A stretch of DNA of 64,000 nt from Circinella minor (lineage: Eukaryota; Mucoromycota; Mucoromycetes; Mucorales; Lichtheimiaceae). A model generated the notes under the pieces. That model was not told where the DNA came from, did not search any database, and was given only the letters and a program-made list of their open reading frames with translations. Position numbers and translations under genes: made by a program. Shown here in pieces: positions 34,437 through 49,100 of the stretch (within the stretch, counting starts at the first letter, position 1; every line of letters begins with the position of its first letter). The stretch is taken from positions 1-64,000 of the forward strand of contig JAEPRB010000050.1 of the NCBI GenBank assembly GCA_016758965.1, read 5' to 3'.

Positions 34437-37001
34437 TGTTATTAAAAGTTTTATATGAAAAAAAGAGAGAAAAGGTGAAAAAAGAAATATTATCAATTTG
34501 GTTTTTTTAAAGTTATTTATACCTTTTTTATATTACTTTTTTAATGCCAAGAGGTAACCATGATATGTTATTATATTATAGATAGTGCGGAAAAAGGGAG
34601 GATAACAACCAGGAACAAGTCAGGGCGAATAAAATACCTCATATTCCCATGTAGAATGTAACACAGCAATCTCGGTTGTCCTTCCGAAAGAAGTAGGGAT
34701 GGCAAGTCAAGAATAAAACTGGTAATAAGTAAAATATTATAAAGAAAAAGGAAGACGCTATTTGGATTCAAATAAAGAAGGAAAAAAGGATAATGAGTTC
34801 GCATCAAGGATAAACGGACATTCGTAATGATTTTATAGATTAAAGAAAAAACAAACAAAAAAAAAAAGCCCTGACTTGTCTGTGTGTTTGTGTGTGTATA
34901 CACCGGGTAATGAATGTTTTATAAAGTTCTCCGCAAAAAATATCATAAGTAAAATAAGCTCTTTCTACCAGGTATGAACTTGGTCTTATCCTCGTGTTAC
35001 ACACTAGTGGATGCTTATTTTTTAAAAAAATTATAATCTTTCTGGCTACAGATAACGGCTTTGGTCTGGCTGGACAATCTATCAAAAGAACAAAAAGCAG
35101 TAAACCAAGAACAAAAATGAATATACGTCTCCCATACCATATCAGCCCAAGCTATGCGTTTCATAACTTAACAAAATCTTTCTCCAAGGCCAAACAAATG
35201 AGACAGCAGGCATGATATGTTGTCGTGTTTGCCACCGAATAATTAATAATATTAAGAATTGTGAAATATGCCGCAAAAAAAAAGAAAAAGAAACAGTGAT
35301 ACAACAAACAAGAGTATAAATATACTGATGACAGTATCCAAGCGTTCAAAATGATGGTCTGAAAGCCATGAAATTGTAAAACTGGGTAGTGTGAAATGAG
35401 TTGCACAGAATTTAATTCTTTAAATATTATTACATCTTGTATTTTTGATATGCTTAAAACTTAGAACTGAAGTTTATCTTGGCAATTGTATATACATTTA
35501 TGTATCAATTTTATTTTAGACATGAGGAGTATACTTACATTGTTACATGTGGTTTTTCTTTGAACTTTTTCATCATTAAATATTTTTTTCTTCATCAGAA
35601 GTTCCATTACGTAGGTGACGAAACGACGGACACGTTCTATTACAATACGTATCTTACAGACATTGTTAGTGTAACTACTTACCTCCAGTGCTGTTTAATT
35701 AGTGCCACACACAATTACCAAAAAAAAAGTTTAAACTATTTATCTTTTCTTTGTTTCCTTTCCATTTCTCTACTTTAGATTTCTAACATACTAACATATC
35801 AGTCTAATATTTTTATTATATAAAAATATTACCCAAGTATCGTTTCCCAGAATACTTTAGAATTAACGATGGTTCTTTAAACCAGTTTGCCTCCAATAAT
35901 ATATTTGATAGCGTATGTGATTTCTATGTGTGTATGTTGATATAGACTGAATAACATTATATTTTGATGCTTTACTAATAACTGACATGGCCGTTTATGG
36001 TTGTTACCAGGTCATTTAAGATCATTTTATTTCGTTCTCTTTTCTCTACTCATAAAAATGCTACAATATATCAATAGTTAGCCAATACTCTTTTGATAGC
36101 AAACTCAAACTATCTAAGTGGGCAGTTAAATAGTAGACATAAATCAATATGATCAGTGTCAGTGAGTTTTTGTTTGAAGTTCATGCTAGTTGTAAATAGA
36201 ACTATTACTGCTTACTTACATAATAAGAAACTAAACCACTATTAAATATTATTTTCATTATGATAACAAATTAAAGTATTTCTTTAAGTATGTGGTTGCA
36301 CTTGTACAAGTTTCTTCTCCTTTTTTTTAAAACGGTATCCTGCTTTTCGATGTAACTGAACTTATTCATTATCTCTCGCTCTTTTTATTACTAACTTTTT
36401 AGACATGTTCGATTTTTTCAGAAACAACTTTTTCGTCAACTTGAATACTGTTAGCCATAATGAATATAAATTAATTACAGGATAAAAAAAGCTGAACAAC
36501 AGATAATGATTACGAACGCGTTCTCAGAACCAACATCTTTGTATACAAACAGTTCGCGGTTGTCAAAATGATGTTCTATACGTTCCATACTACTGTCTTG
36601 TTCAAGAAAATTGAATAACGAAAAAACATCAACTCCTCAAAGGTAACAGTTTATTAGTGAAACAAGCCATAACCAAAACATTTGCTTATAAGTAGCACGA
36701 TAATTCTTTATACATAAAAAAAAGAAGGAAAGACGCAAAAGTAGTATAAATTCCAAAATTCTGGCAGTTTCGATTAGATCCTTTTATGGTAATTGTGACA
36801 AGTTTCGTGACTGAATATACTTCCGGTTGTTGTGTTTATTCATATTTCCGCATCTTTATACCGAAAAAAAAAATAATAGTTTGAACCCAACACCGCAAAA
36901 CCTCTCCACCCCCCGCAACTAATAATCTCGATTTCGGGAATCCATCAACAGCCTTTTTATTTCTGTTTCTTTAAACTTATTTTTTTACATATTTTTATAA
37001 A
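34437..37001. other. Intergenic region between C2 gene and TIM17
   Basis: A 2.5 kb divergent interval. It was read in all frames and shows only AT-biased short ORFs. A TG-rich dinucleotide stretch lies near 34881-34897. Nothing else could be supported. Confidence 0.5.
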
Positions 37002-37821
37002 ATGGGTCACGGTTCGGCAGATCATTCCAGAGATCCCTGGTAAGTGTTTAGTTGTCAAAAAGAAAAGAAAGGGACTATAGGAAAATTGTATTTGGATTAG
37101 GGTGGAGAACCAAAAAAAAAAAAAAAAAAAAAAATGACGAAAAGTATATTTAGCTGACAAAAAAAAATGTCAAAAAAAAACAAAGAAAAAAAAAGTAACA
37201 ATTAAATATTACATTATTATAAATTATTAGTCCCTGGGTTATTCTTAATGATTTAGGTGGTGCTTTTGTCATGGGTGCCATTGGTGGTGGTATTTGGCAC
37301 TCTGTGAAAGGTGCAAAGAACTCTCCTCGAGTAAGTTACTTGTTCATTATTATTACTATTAATTTCATTGTAATGAATATTGACAAAATATTATGTATTA
37401 TTATTGAAGGGTGAACGTATGGTCGGTGCTGTATCAGCAATGAAGGCACGAGCTCCTGTACTTGGTGGTAACTTCGCTGTATGGGGTGGTTTGTTTTCAA
37501 CATTTGATTGTGGTTTGAAGGGTATTAGACAAAAGGAAGATCCTTGGAATTCGATCTTGTCGGGTGCTATCACTGGTGGCGTTTTAGCTGCTCGAGGAGG
37601 TGCAAAGGCTGCTACTGTATCAGCTGTAGTAGGTGGTGGTTTGCTTGCTCTTATCGAAGGTATTGGTATTGCTATCTCTAGATGGACTGCCGAACAAAAT
37701 AGACCTGTTATGCCTCAAGTAAGTATCATTTCTTTTTTATAAACTTTAATCAGGATATGGAATATGAATATTAATGGATACTTTTCAATTTTTTTTTATT
37801 ACTATCATATATTAGCTTTAG
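37002..37821 (+). CDS. TIM17: TIM17, inner mitochondrial membrane translocase subunit
   Basis: Four exons: 37002-37039, 37231-37330, 37410-37718 and 37816-37821, giving 150 residues. Tim17 forms the presequence translocase channel of the inner mitochondrial membrane with Tim23. The sequence is near-textbook: [20 protein letters not shown], then [60 protein letters not shown] and a final TM helix. Four Gly-rich transmembrane segments are visible, and the Cys at residue 13 and the Cys after FD are the conserved disulfide pair. The last exon is only six bases (CTT TAG), a Leu plus the stop. Without it the protein would read on into the intron for a few residues. Length is typical of the family. 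Confidence 0.95.
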
Positions 37822-38754
37822 ACTTTTTAATTATCAACATTTTTATTTTTAAAATCGTACATATATTTACAATTAACCGAACAATTTTTACATTCAACGA
37901 ATAACGACAACCAATAACAACAATAACAACCACAACAACCACATGCAATAACACGCAATAACAAATCCATATCATCTCTTTTGCTTTTTACTATTATTTG
38001 GTTTGCATGAACCAAACACAATTTTTTCTCTTTCAAAAAAAAAATATCAAAAGCCACCCCTTTCTACTTCCTTTAAAAACCCCCTTTTCTGTATACAACA
38101 AAAAACACAAACGTATGCCCTTGTGTACATATTCACTATTTTTTTTTTATTATTTTCAAAAAACAAAAAGGATATATTATTAAAAAAGTTATTATTTTTT
38201 TTTGGATTATATAATATTATTATTTGTCAACAAAGGCTATTAAAAGAAGTAGCTTTTTTTTCAAATTAGAAAATCTTTATATATCGTTTTTTGTTGTTTT
38301 AATTGTCTTGTATTTTCTCTGTACATTTGTCTAATTGGGAAGGAAGGTTATCTACATATATAATAGGTAGTAAAAAAAAAAGGAAGAAAATAGCGAAGGA
38401 GGAGAAGCTACTATGAGTAATATGTGAAAAAAAAGAGGTTATGGTAAGAATTATATAATGCGAGAAAGAAAAAAAAAACGACAAACAGCATGAGAAACCA
38501 AATGAGGTGGAGGGAAGTATAGGATAGTAATAATATGTGTAATAGAGAGGAAGGACAAAAGAAAAAGAAAAAACGAGAAGCGTAATAGTTAGTATATATA
38601 GATTACAAAAAGAGTATGTGTTTTTTTTTAAAAAGAAGTAATTGGTTTGTATATAATGTGTATATGTGTGGATGTGTGTGTGCGTTGTGTATAGTTAATA
38701 AAGAAGAAAACGAGACCAGCATTTTCTTTCTTTTCTTTTTTATAATGATAAGAC
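37822..38754. other. Convergent spacer between TIM17 and PP6 gene
   Basis: AT-rich 3' flanks of two convergent genes, with homopolymer tracts and a TG-repeat near 38650-38690. No gene is seen. Confidence 0.55.
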
Positions 38755-40398
38755 TTATATAAAGTATTGACCACCCGAACCACCCATGCCTCCTAGACCT
38801 GGTCGTCCAGGAGCAAACCTTTCCTGATCTGGTACTGCATTGAATATTTTGAAATTACGTTCGGAAATATCTTGTGTATCTCTAACTTCCATAATTGAAG
38901 CAACATTGCCACAACGATAACAATAATTAGGTGCAGACCATACAGTGACAAGCTCATCATTAGGAAACATATATTTATAACCTTCTTGAACAAGTTGATG
39001 GGCACGTGCCACAAGCGACAGTCCATTGATATGATTAAACTATCATAATAATTAAGTACCATTTTTCTTAGTTTTTCTTATTCGATATATTAGACCAATC
39101 TCAATTTGAAAAAAAAAAACTATAATTATGTACATACCTCACTAGTAACTTTGCCACCAAATAACCATCCGGCACCTCTTGGACTTACAGCCCATGTATC
39201 AATATCTTCTGGGTCGGACCACATCAAATCACAGAAAGATCCTTCATGTGGAATTTCTTGAGCACGATGAATTGTACGAATTTGATCTAATGCTTTCACA
39301 TCAGGGGATAAACCGCCATGAACACAAAGAACCGAACCATCAATAATCTACAAGTATCGTGTTAACAGAATAAAATTACCAGTATCACTTTACTCATCCA
39401 TCCATTTTACTTACAGCAGCCACCGTCAAATAATCGAAAACCGAACAACAATATTTCCAAACATTCGCATTACCATATTTCGCTTGACATTCATCTATTA
39501 AATACGTTTTTTTTTTCAAACGCCCGCCAAAAAACCATTTAGTTAGTTATTTTTTTAAAAAAAGAAAAATATTCCTCTCTCTTTCGTAAACATCCTTTTG
39601 TTGTTACAGCTTCCTATCTTTATAAAATAGAAAAAGAAATTACCATAGAAACCGTACACCTGAGTAATTTGTCTACTTTCGTGGTTACCACGTAATAACG
39701 TGATCTTGTGTGGGTACCTGATTTTTATCCAATGGTGTTACTTTTACTTTTACTTTCAATATTAATTATTCACTTGACTTTAAAATTTTACTTACCGTGC
39801 TTTGAGAACCATTAATAATGTGAAAGTTTCAAGACTAAAGTAACCTCTATCAACAAAATCCCCCTGCATATAACCAACAGCAATATATCAATGGGTTATA
39901 AATATATATAGATATTACACAAATCCACATTATAATTTTTTTTCCTTTGTTTTTTCTTACCATAAAGATATAGTTGGTATCTTCGATATCACCACCCACA
40001 CGAAATAGTTCGAGTAAATCGTAGAATTGACCTAAAGAAAATTACACGTAACCATTTAGTCTTTTTCTTCTTCTTTTTGTCCTTCAGCGATTGAAGATGT
40101 GTATAACTCTCTTTACCATGAATGTCTCCACACACAGTTACTGGGGATTGAACTGGCTGGATATTCGATTCTTCCATAAGCAATTCTTTTACCTATATAT
40201 AAATTAAAAACATCACGTTAATGTGATTTTAAAGGGAAAAATAATCGCAACGGAGATTTTGCAATAAAAGATGTATTAGAAGTAATAAAAAGAAGAAGAA
40301 AAAAAAAACTTTACCATTTCACAAAGTTTTTTTATATCATGTTCAGGAAGATATTCACATTTACGGACGGTTTCCAGCCATTCATCAGGGTTACCCAT
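38755..40398 (-). CDS. SIT4: PP6/SIT4-type Ser/Thr protein phosphatase catalytic subunit
   Basis: Eight exons (40398-40315, 40192-40117, 40031-39961, 39863-39796, 39717-39644, 39494-39415, 39347-39138, 39039-38755) give 315 residues, the size of the family. The metallophosphatase signature is complete: GDIHG (about residues 50-54), GDFVDRG (78-84) and GNHE (110-113). It continues with CVHGGLSP and [18 protein letters not shown]. The N-terminus ([20 protein letters not shown]) and [20 protein letters not shown] mark the PP6/Sit4 branch rather than PP2A or PP4. Sit4 acts in G1/S progression and TOR-linked signalling with Sit4-associated proteins. The C-terminus is QYFI, while PP2A-like phosphatases end in YFL with a methylated Leu. 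A Gly/Pro-rich insert ([14 protein letters not shown]) precedes it. Confidence 0.92.
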
Positions 40399-40738
40399 CC
40401 TTGTAAGAATATGTGTATATGATATATTTATATAGATATATACAAAGAAAGAAGAGGGTGTTTGATAAGTTTAAAAATAGGAGCTTAGACCCTTAATCAA
40501 GGTGACTTGGGATGCCGAGCAAGCTGGGTGGCAAAAATATAAAACTATAAAAATTACCAACGATTTGGGTAACGTTTGTCATTGTTGTTTTTGACTTTTT
40601 TTTAAAGCCATTCTATAATTCCAAATCTGTGATGTGTGGGAATTACATATTAATTGTTACCCAAAACATTATCAAATTTATATTTTATTCTTTACAGAAA
40701 GATTTTTCTGGGTGATTTACGAAAAGTAGTATTTTTTT
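40399..40738. other. Short spacer between PP6 gene and SurE-like gene
   Basis: Contains the PP6 upstream region and the SurE-like 3' flank, both on the minus strand. No other feature is seen. Confidence 0.55.
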
Positions 40739-42287
40739 TTAAAGTTTATTATTGTTTACAGTATTAAATCCATAATCTGTTGTTGTTTGTGCTATTTCAT
40801 ATGAAGCAACCATTGGCGTCACTAATATATATAAATATACATGATAACAGTAATAATAACAAAAGTTAATTAGTCTATAACTACGACTCTCTTTTTATTA
40901 TCGTCTTAAAATGTATAAATAGCATTCTATTTGTTTACCTGACACGTAGCGTTTATGCATTGCCCATGCATCTGTTCCTTCAGGAGCATCTGTTGGAAAA
41001 ACAATACTTTTGTAGTCAGGTGCAAAATGAAATACAAGACGTCCTGATTCTTGACCTTCGGCTTCTTTACGTGCAGCATATTCAGGTGATTCTTCTTCTT
41101 TTGTTCCTGTTGTTGTTGGATTAGTAATGATAGTAGAAGCACTTTTTCCACTGTCAGTCTTCTTGTATTTGTCATCCAATGGTTTAAATAGTCTTCCATA
41201 ATGCATTTTATGGAATTGTGTAAGATAAACAGGGCGTTTTTCGACTGACAATGGTATATTAATATTGAACAGTCCATTTTCTGGCCATTGATTGACTTGA
41301 TGTAATTGTTTGATTACATCAACCGCTAATATACATATATATGTGTAGTTAATTGTTAATACTACTGTATTGCCCATAAATACGAAACACTTTTTTTCTT
41401 TTGGCTTACCCATTTCACAAGAACCCTCGATCTCTTTTCTTCCAAAATCACGTGAAAAGATAGCAAAGGAAAGAGCAAGTGCTTTTTGTTTACACACCAC
41501 TGCTTCTAGTGCAGCACCAATTGTACCTGAAGAAAGAGTGTATACACTTATTTTTTTATGAAGTGTATATTCGAAAATTAAAAAATGAACGTTGGTGGTG
41601 TATATACAAAAAAAAAAAAACTTACGTTGATGTGTTTCTACCAAAATTAGGTCCGCCTATCACAAGGTCGAACTCCTCATCTTTAAATATATAATTCAAG
41701 GCGATATTGACGCATGTTGCTGGAGTTCCACTTAACTAAACAAATCTATATTATTATTTTTATGCAAACAGAGACTTTGTCGGAAAACCGACGCGTTGCC
41801 ATGGCAAATATTTTTTTGTTAATAATTGGTTACCAAGACAAAATCGGACGGATCACGTCGATGATAACTAGTTTCTCGTGTTTCTCGATGATAGTAAGTC
41901 ACATCAATATGGTCTTTAATCATAAACGATTTAGAAATCCATGACTTTTGTGAACTGGGAAGACACACTCTATAAAAGTAATAGTCTTATATCAGTATTT
42001 CTTTATATCTATTATTTTTTTTAGCGAAGTCTCTTTCTACGCATAAATAATAATAGCAACAACTTGAATAAAAAACACACATACTTTACTATCCATCCCA
42101 AACTCTCAAGGTGCTCAATGAAAGGTAATATAAATGGTGATTCTTCTCTGCTTGGGGGACCTATAAATATATGGCTTTTAGTTTTTCTAATGTAGTTTGG
42201 TGCATGGTAATAATCAATAAAAAAAAAGATGAAAAGAATATTACCATCGTCATTGGAAATCAATACTTTTAAAGGTCGTTCAGTCAT
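40739..42287 (-). CDS. SurE-like survival protein / 5'-nucleotidase family phosphatase
   Basis: Seven exons (42287-42245, 42160-42085, 41969-41834, 41735-41626, 41546-41410, 41325-40939, 40821-40739) give 323 residues. SurE enzymes are metal-dependent phosphatases acting on nucleoside monophosphates. The family motifs are in place: KVLISNDDG at the N-terminus holds the metal-binding Asp pair, then LLSGTPATCVNIAL with the SGTP motif, GGPNFGRNTSTVYTLSSGTI, and NINIP near residue 190. The domain resembles the N-terminal half of yeast Pby1, but no tubulin-tyrosine-ligase domain follows. A low-complexity acidic insert (about residues 230-255) is specific to this protein. The Met at 42287 is the first ATG in the frame. 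The fifth exon starts at the upstream AG (41546), which keeps the conserved YTLSSGT. Confidence 0.85.
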
Positions 42288-42891
42288 GACAACAAACAAA
42301 AAATATTTATACAAAATAAAAAGAGAGAAAAAGATAGGAAGAGTAAAATAAGAAAAAACTATATATTCTTATGTGTATATCTCTTTTCTTCACAAACGTC
42401 GAAAACTCGGGTAAAAAATAACTAAAATAATGACTAATATTTGATACCCAACACACGCAGGTTTGCATAAGTAATTCTTGTCACCTTATATCTTCGTTCA
42501 GCACATCTTATAGCTTAGCAGCAATTGTTTACTTAATTAACAAAAGAATTATCTGTGATAACTTATTATGTGCATCATCTCACATATTCATATTATCTTA
42601 CTGTATTAAAAACATAAATTAAAACGTCATTTGATTTCTACTACTAGAAAAATAATAATATAAAGTGTGTAATTTATGTATTTATATCTTTTTTAAGATC
42701 AAAAACAAGAAGTATATAAAAGAAATTGTGATGTATAATAAGGGTATAAAATATATAGTGAAGAAATATAAATAAGAAAAAGAAAAAAGTAAATTAGGAA
42801 CCTGTTTGCTACTTAATAAAAGAAAAAGAAGCAAAAGGTTGTAAATGGTAAGAAGTAAAGAAGAGAGAAAAAAAATATATACGACTTTTTT
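42288..42891. other. Spacer between SurE-like gene and YPT6
   Basis: AT-rich promoter region of the SurE-like gene and 3' flank of YPT6. Nothing else is visible. Confidence 0.5.
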
Positions 42892-44263
<1,372 letters not shown>

Positions 44264-45410
44264 GGTTGAAATAAACAAAAAAGAAAAGCGCAAAAAAAAA
44301 AGACAGAGTTGGGAAGAAGAAAAAAAAGAAGAGGAAAAAAAAAACACACACACACAAACTTTTTTTAGGGAACTTGGAAAGTACACAAAGTCGACATCTT
44401 TCTTTCTTTTTTTTCATTCAGAGTTTAGGTGCATGTACGACGTGACTTTTTGTACATCCTCCGACTTGGCTTTTATTTTTCTTTTGAAAAAAAAAAAGTT
44501 GCTGAAGAAGGATATACACATATATAAACAAAAGAATCACTTTTTTTTTTGTATTGATAAATGTTTAAAAGAATAATATAAATGCATAATATTGCTGCAA
44601 ATATAAAACCAAGGGCAAAAAATTCATTTGTCCCCGTGCTTTTTAATGATGTTTTGTAAAAGAAAAAAAGTACGTGTGTGCTGAATCCCGGATGCGGAAA
44701 CAGAGAACTAAAGAAGGGCGGAGCGAAAACCGTTCCGGGTTGTTTCCAATGGTAACACTAACTGTTTAAATAATAAACGACAATAGTATGATAAGACGTT
44801 GTTATAGACAAAATGCACTAAAAAAGAGCGGATTATAAAAATAACAGCAGTAGTGCGACGATGTTTAGATGGAAGCTTATTGTGTATGACAAGGAATTAC
44901 AAGGCTTTTCATTTCATGGGTTAATTATTTTATTTCACACACACATATCGTCGTTCGTTTCGACTTTTCTTGTTAACATTAAATAGTAATACGAAAGGCA
45001 GCAATGGTTATTACCGACGATGTTCATCTTATTTTGAACAAATGAGAACGAAAAGTCTGTATCGTCTGATTCCTATTATACCAAATAGGCGACTCGTTTG
45101 GTGCATAAACGGAGTTGCTTTGGTAATCAGCAACAAAAAAAAAAAAAAACCAAAAGAAACAACAATAAAACTGATAACAATACAAAAAAAAAACTTCTAC
45201 CTTTTTGTTTTTTTTTTTGGTTTTCAATACTGACACTAAACAAACTTTATTTGAAATTGTATACGCAAATAAAAAGTTAAATTAATCAACGGATAAAATT
45301 CATGATACTGAGTAATAATAACGACAAATAGTACTAATAATAATTGCAAGCTATAGAAAAAAAAAAATAGGTGATTTCCCGTAATTTTTGAAGTTTTCCT
45401 TATTTTATTT
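44264..45410. other. Intergenic region between YPT6 and the secreted-protein gene
   Basis: YPT6 promoter side and the 3' flank of the next gene. Purine-rich tracts at 44275-44345 lie just upstream of YPT6. No gene is recognised. Confidence 0.5.
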
Positions 45411-46192
45411 TTAGGCACCAGGTTGCTTTTTTGGTGGAGGAGAAAGCTTGACTGGCCCAGGAACGTTTCCTGGAGGAGTAGCTGTAATTAAAGTATCACT
45501 ACCTAATCCAAGTTCGACAACGGCTGGTTTTCCACCTTGTTTAATTGTTTGTTGGGCATCATTCGGATCACCTAGCTTTACAGCTTGTGTATCTAATAAT
45601 TTGTTAGTTATTTCAGGCTGTGGCTCTGCACCTTTTTTTGACTTTTGACTAGGGTCGGCACTTATCTAAAATAAATAATAACTAGTTAGTAATAATTCAC
45701 AAAAAGCAACAACGTAACCAACTTTTCGTAATATGGCCAAAAACGGTTTTTTTTTCTTACTTGTCTTGAAGAATCAACCACGAGAAGGTTTGTACTAGCA
45801 AGATCCATAATTGGGTTTGGTTGTTGAGCTGGTGTTGTTTTTGCATTACGACGCATAAATCTTCGTTTCGCAACACCAAGAGTAGCAGGATTTGATCCAA
45901 ATCTGTGAGCTGTTCTTAACACTTTAACAACGGGGTGCTGATCATTCATTTCAAGCTGCATTTTGTTTTCATGTTTTCTGGTCTGCTGGTTTTGATGATT
46001 CTTGCTATTGCTACTTTTATTCTTATTACCAGTGTCGATTTGATTCACTTCTTCAACTGCTGAGGGATTGGTTTTGATTTGGGGAACTAACTTGATAATA
46101 GCTCCTTGAGTGCCTTGAGAATCTAATACTGCATTGACGTCAAATATAGCTAGTGCAAAAGTTAACCAAAACAGTAAAGCTGTACGCATCAT
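45411..46192 (-). CDS. Predicted secreted protein of unknown function
   Basis: Two exons, 46192-45761 and 45665-45411, give 228 residues. The N-terminus is a clear signal peptide (MMRTALLFWLTFALAIFDVNA, cleavage probably after NA). The mature part is polar with no membrane segment: an Asn/Gln/Lys-rich stretch, a short basic region (KRRFMRRNAK) that contains possible dibasic processing sites, and a Pro-rich C-terminus (PGPVKLSPPPKKQPGA). No conserved domain is recognised and Cys residues are lacking, which argues against a disulfide-rich effector or hydrophobin. Possible roles are a cell-wall or extracellular protein; this is inference. Two Met codons lie at the start, and either could be used. 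Confidence 0.65.
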
Positions 46193-49100
46193 GTTGTTGT
46201 TTTTTTGTCTATCAAGAAGTATAAAGAAATTGAATGAAATAGAGACATTGCACCATTTCCATCGAATGCACGTATATATAGTTTTAAATATACCTTGTTA
46301 ACTTGACTCCTTTTTTTTTTGCTGCTAGTGATATAATGTTACTGTTGCTCCCCTCAAGGTTAATTTATTTCTGCACATGTATCAAATGCAAATAGAGAAA
46401 CAATGACCAAACATTCTTTCACATATAAATGAACTCCCGAAAAAATAAATAAAAAAGAAGCTTTATACTAATCAAATGAATCTCATATAACGGAATATAA
46501 AGCCCCCTAAAGAAACAATATATCTAATATATATATATATATATATATATAACTGCGATCTCTATTTTACTATACTTGATAATCATGGTATTGTAAATTA
46601 TTCTCAAATCCTCCTTCTGTCTTCGTTAATTACATGCTTTTAGATTAGTAAGTACATTGGTCAAACGCTTACCAGGTTAGGTTCATGACTTAAGAACCCT
46701 GGGGAAAAATAAACAAGTGTATAAATTTGTTAGTGTTTACTAATAATAGCTACGTAACACATTTGCATTATTGTACTAAAGCAATACTTTTCATTATACG
46801 ATTAACAAAATAAAAATAGATCGTCGTTCTCTTTTTATTGTGTTATTTTTCTTTGCACTACATCAATTTTATGTTAAAAACATCTTTGATTTTATCTAGC
46901 AACTCGTTCAATAATAATGTCGGTTTTGACATATTTAATCGAGATAATTCAAAAATCTTTAAGGTACTATAAAAACCCGGAAGCGGTAACAAGGAATATG
47001 ACATCAGAAAAAGAATAAGAGATATAAATATAAAGAGATACGGGGTTAAGCAGTATTTGAAAAACAGTCAAGAAGGAGAAAGAACTTTCTTTTTGGTTAT
47101 ATGTTCGAGGAACCTTGTTAATTTCATACCCATTAATTTTCACATTCTTGTTTAATTATTTCATTTTCAATGGGATAAAATAGATTAAAACACTTACAGG
47201 AAATAAACAAAGAAATATGTAATATAATCATACGTACAGTCAGTAGGAATATTATAATGTATATATGTTTTATTGCTTACATAATGTGAAAGTATAGCAC
47301 GGATGAAGATTATGATATATAAACATAATTAACAGGTAGAAAATGGTTCTTTATACAGTACGTATCTGATTAAAATATTTACTACTCTATCCAGCATTTT
47401 AGAAGAAATAAATAGCGTGCTTTTGTGCTTAATTTCATTGTTATTGGACAGCTCTTAAAATCACTCAGTTTGTCCTTGTATTCAAAAACTTTCACACCCT
47501 CCTTTCATTTCTTTTTATTTTTATCCTTCTTTTTTTTTCTAATACATATTTAACAAAACACATAAATGTACTTTTCTTCTTTAAGAATTCACACTTATTT
47601 ATACAAAAATAAGCCCTACATTCTTAAGCTTTATATTTTATTTTCGCAATTAATGTGTTTTTTCAACGAAATGTCAAAATATGAATTTACTAAATTATAA
47701 ACTCGGTTCTTCGGTACTTTTGCGAATCTCTATTACATTCTATGATCGACAAAATGGTTGAAAAATTATTAGTAAATAAAATTTACGTTTCAACAACGTG
47801 GTCTAGGCTGGTCAAAGTCGGTTTGGTAGTTGAGACCAGGTGGATCCAGGTTGGTCTAAAATTTAAGACCAAATTAGTCTGAAAGTTTTGACCAGGTTCT
47901 TTGGCGCAGACGAACCTTTTTCATCAAGAGATGTAAAGTGTGATAATACCATATAAAAAAAAAATTAAATACAGCTGAAGATACCACTCAAGGTAATGCA
48001 TTAGTAGCCACAGAAGAATGAGATTTTATATACTATTTCTAAACTGCAAAAATCATTCCTTAGATCTTAGACTTTGAGGGGTATTACTACCAATTATGCT
48101 GATCTCACTCAGAAGTCTATTAAAGTAATTTAAGAGAAAGATAAATATTGCTTCATACTAAAAATATTTTTTTTTGTAGTATAATCGATTGTAGCTCTTT
48201 CGGAAAATTCATAAGTTTATGATCGAGATCATATGTTAGATGGAACTCAAGATATGAAGGAATTTGATTGTCGAAAAGAGCTTTTTCAACGTTCAAAGTA
48301 AACACTAAAATTAACTAGCGAGACCTTAGATATGAAGTTTTTTATTTTTATTTCTTAGTTGTATAACTAGCGTTTGCCTGCTTCACTTTGCTTCGAGTAA
48401 TTCAACAGAAAACACTTTGCAAGGGGGGTTCCCCCTCTTGACTTCACAAAATACATTTCGCGCCTGGTAGTAACAATGGCCCAAACTCATCGTTTTGTTG
48501 TTGCTGAATTAAATTATTTATTCTGTCGTACATCTCACTCTGTAACTAATAAAAAAAACTGAAACGAGACAGATAACAATTCTTCTTGCTCTTTATACGA
48601 TACAGTAGTATTTTGTACTTTAACTTTTATACAACTCAGCTATATTTTACTTCGCCTATATAAATATAACTAGAGTTATTTATTATTTAATAGAATGATA
48701 TGCATGTATTACTCAAACATATAGGTTTCATCGATTTATCTCCCTACTTGTTGATTTTATTGTGTTATATCACATACGAAATCCGAAAGCGTCTGTATTG
48801 AAACCTCTGCTATATGTTTAAAATGCGTATGCCAAGCAAAAAATCTCTCCATACTCTGTTAATTTTATATCTAGGATATATTGAGCCATTTTTTCACATG
48901 TATGTAGATAAAAGAACATCACTCATGTCTTGATTATGTTATAAGAACTCATCACCTAGGTAAAAGAATATTAGTATATATTATGCTGATCCCACTTTTG
49001 CTGTTTTTTATATTTTATATATGTGAGACACTTTATCAATTGGCGAAAATCACAGTTCTCATAATTCCCACTGTTGTATTACAGTGAACCAATGATAGAG

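Noticed and set aside
35479..35778. 99-residue plus-strand ORF between the C2 gene and TIM17
   Set aside because: Phe/Tyr/Ile-rich composition typical of AT-rich chance ORFs, with no conserved motif or joinable exon.
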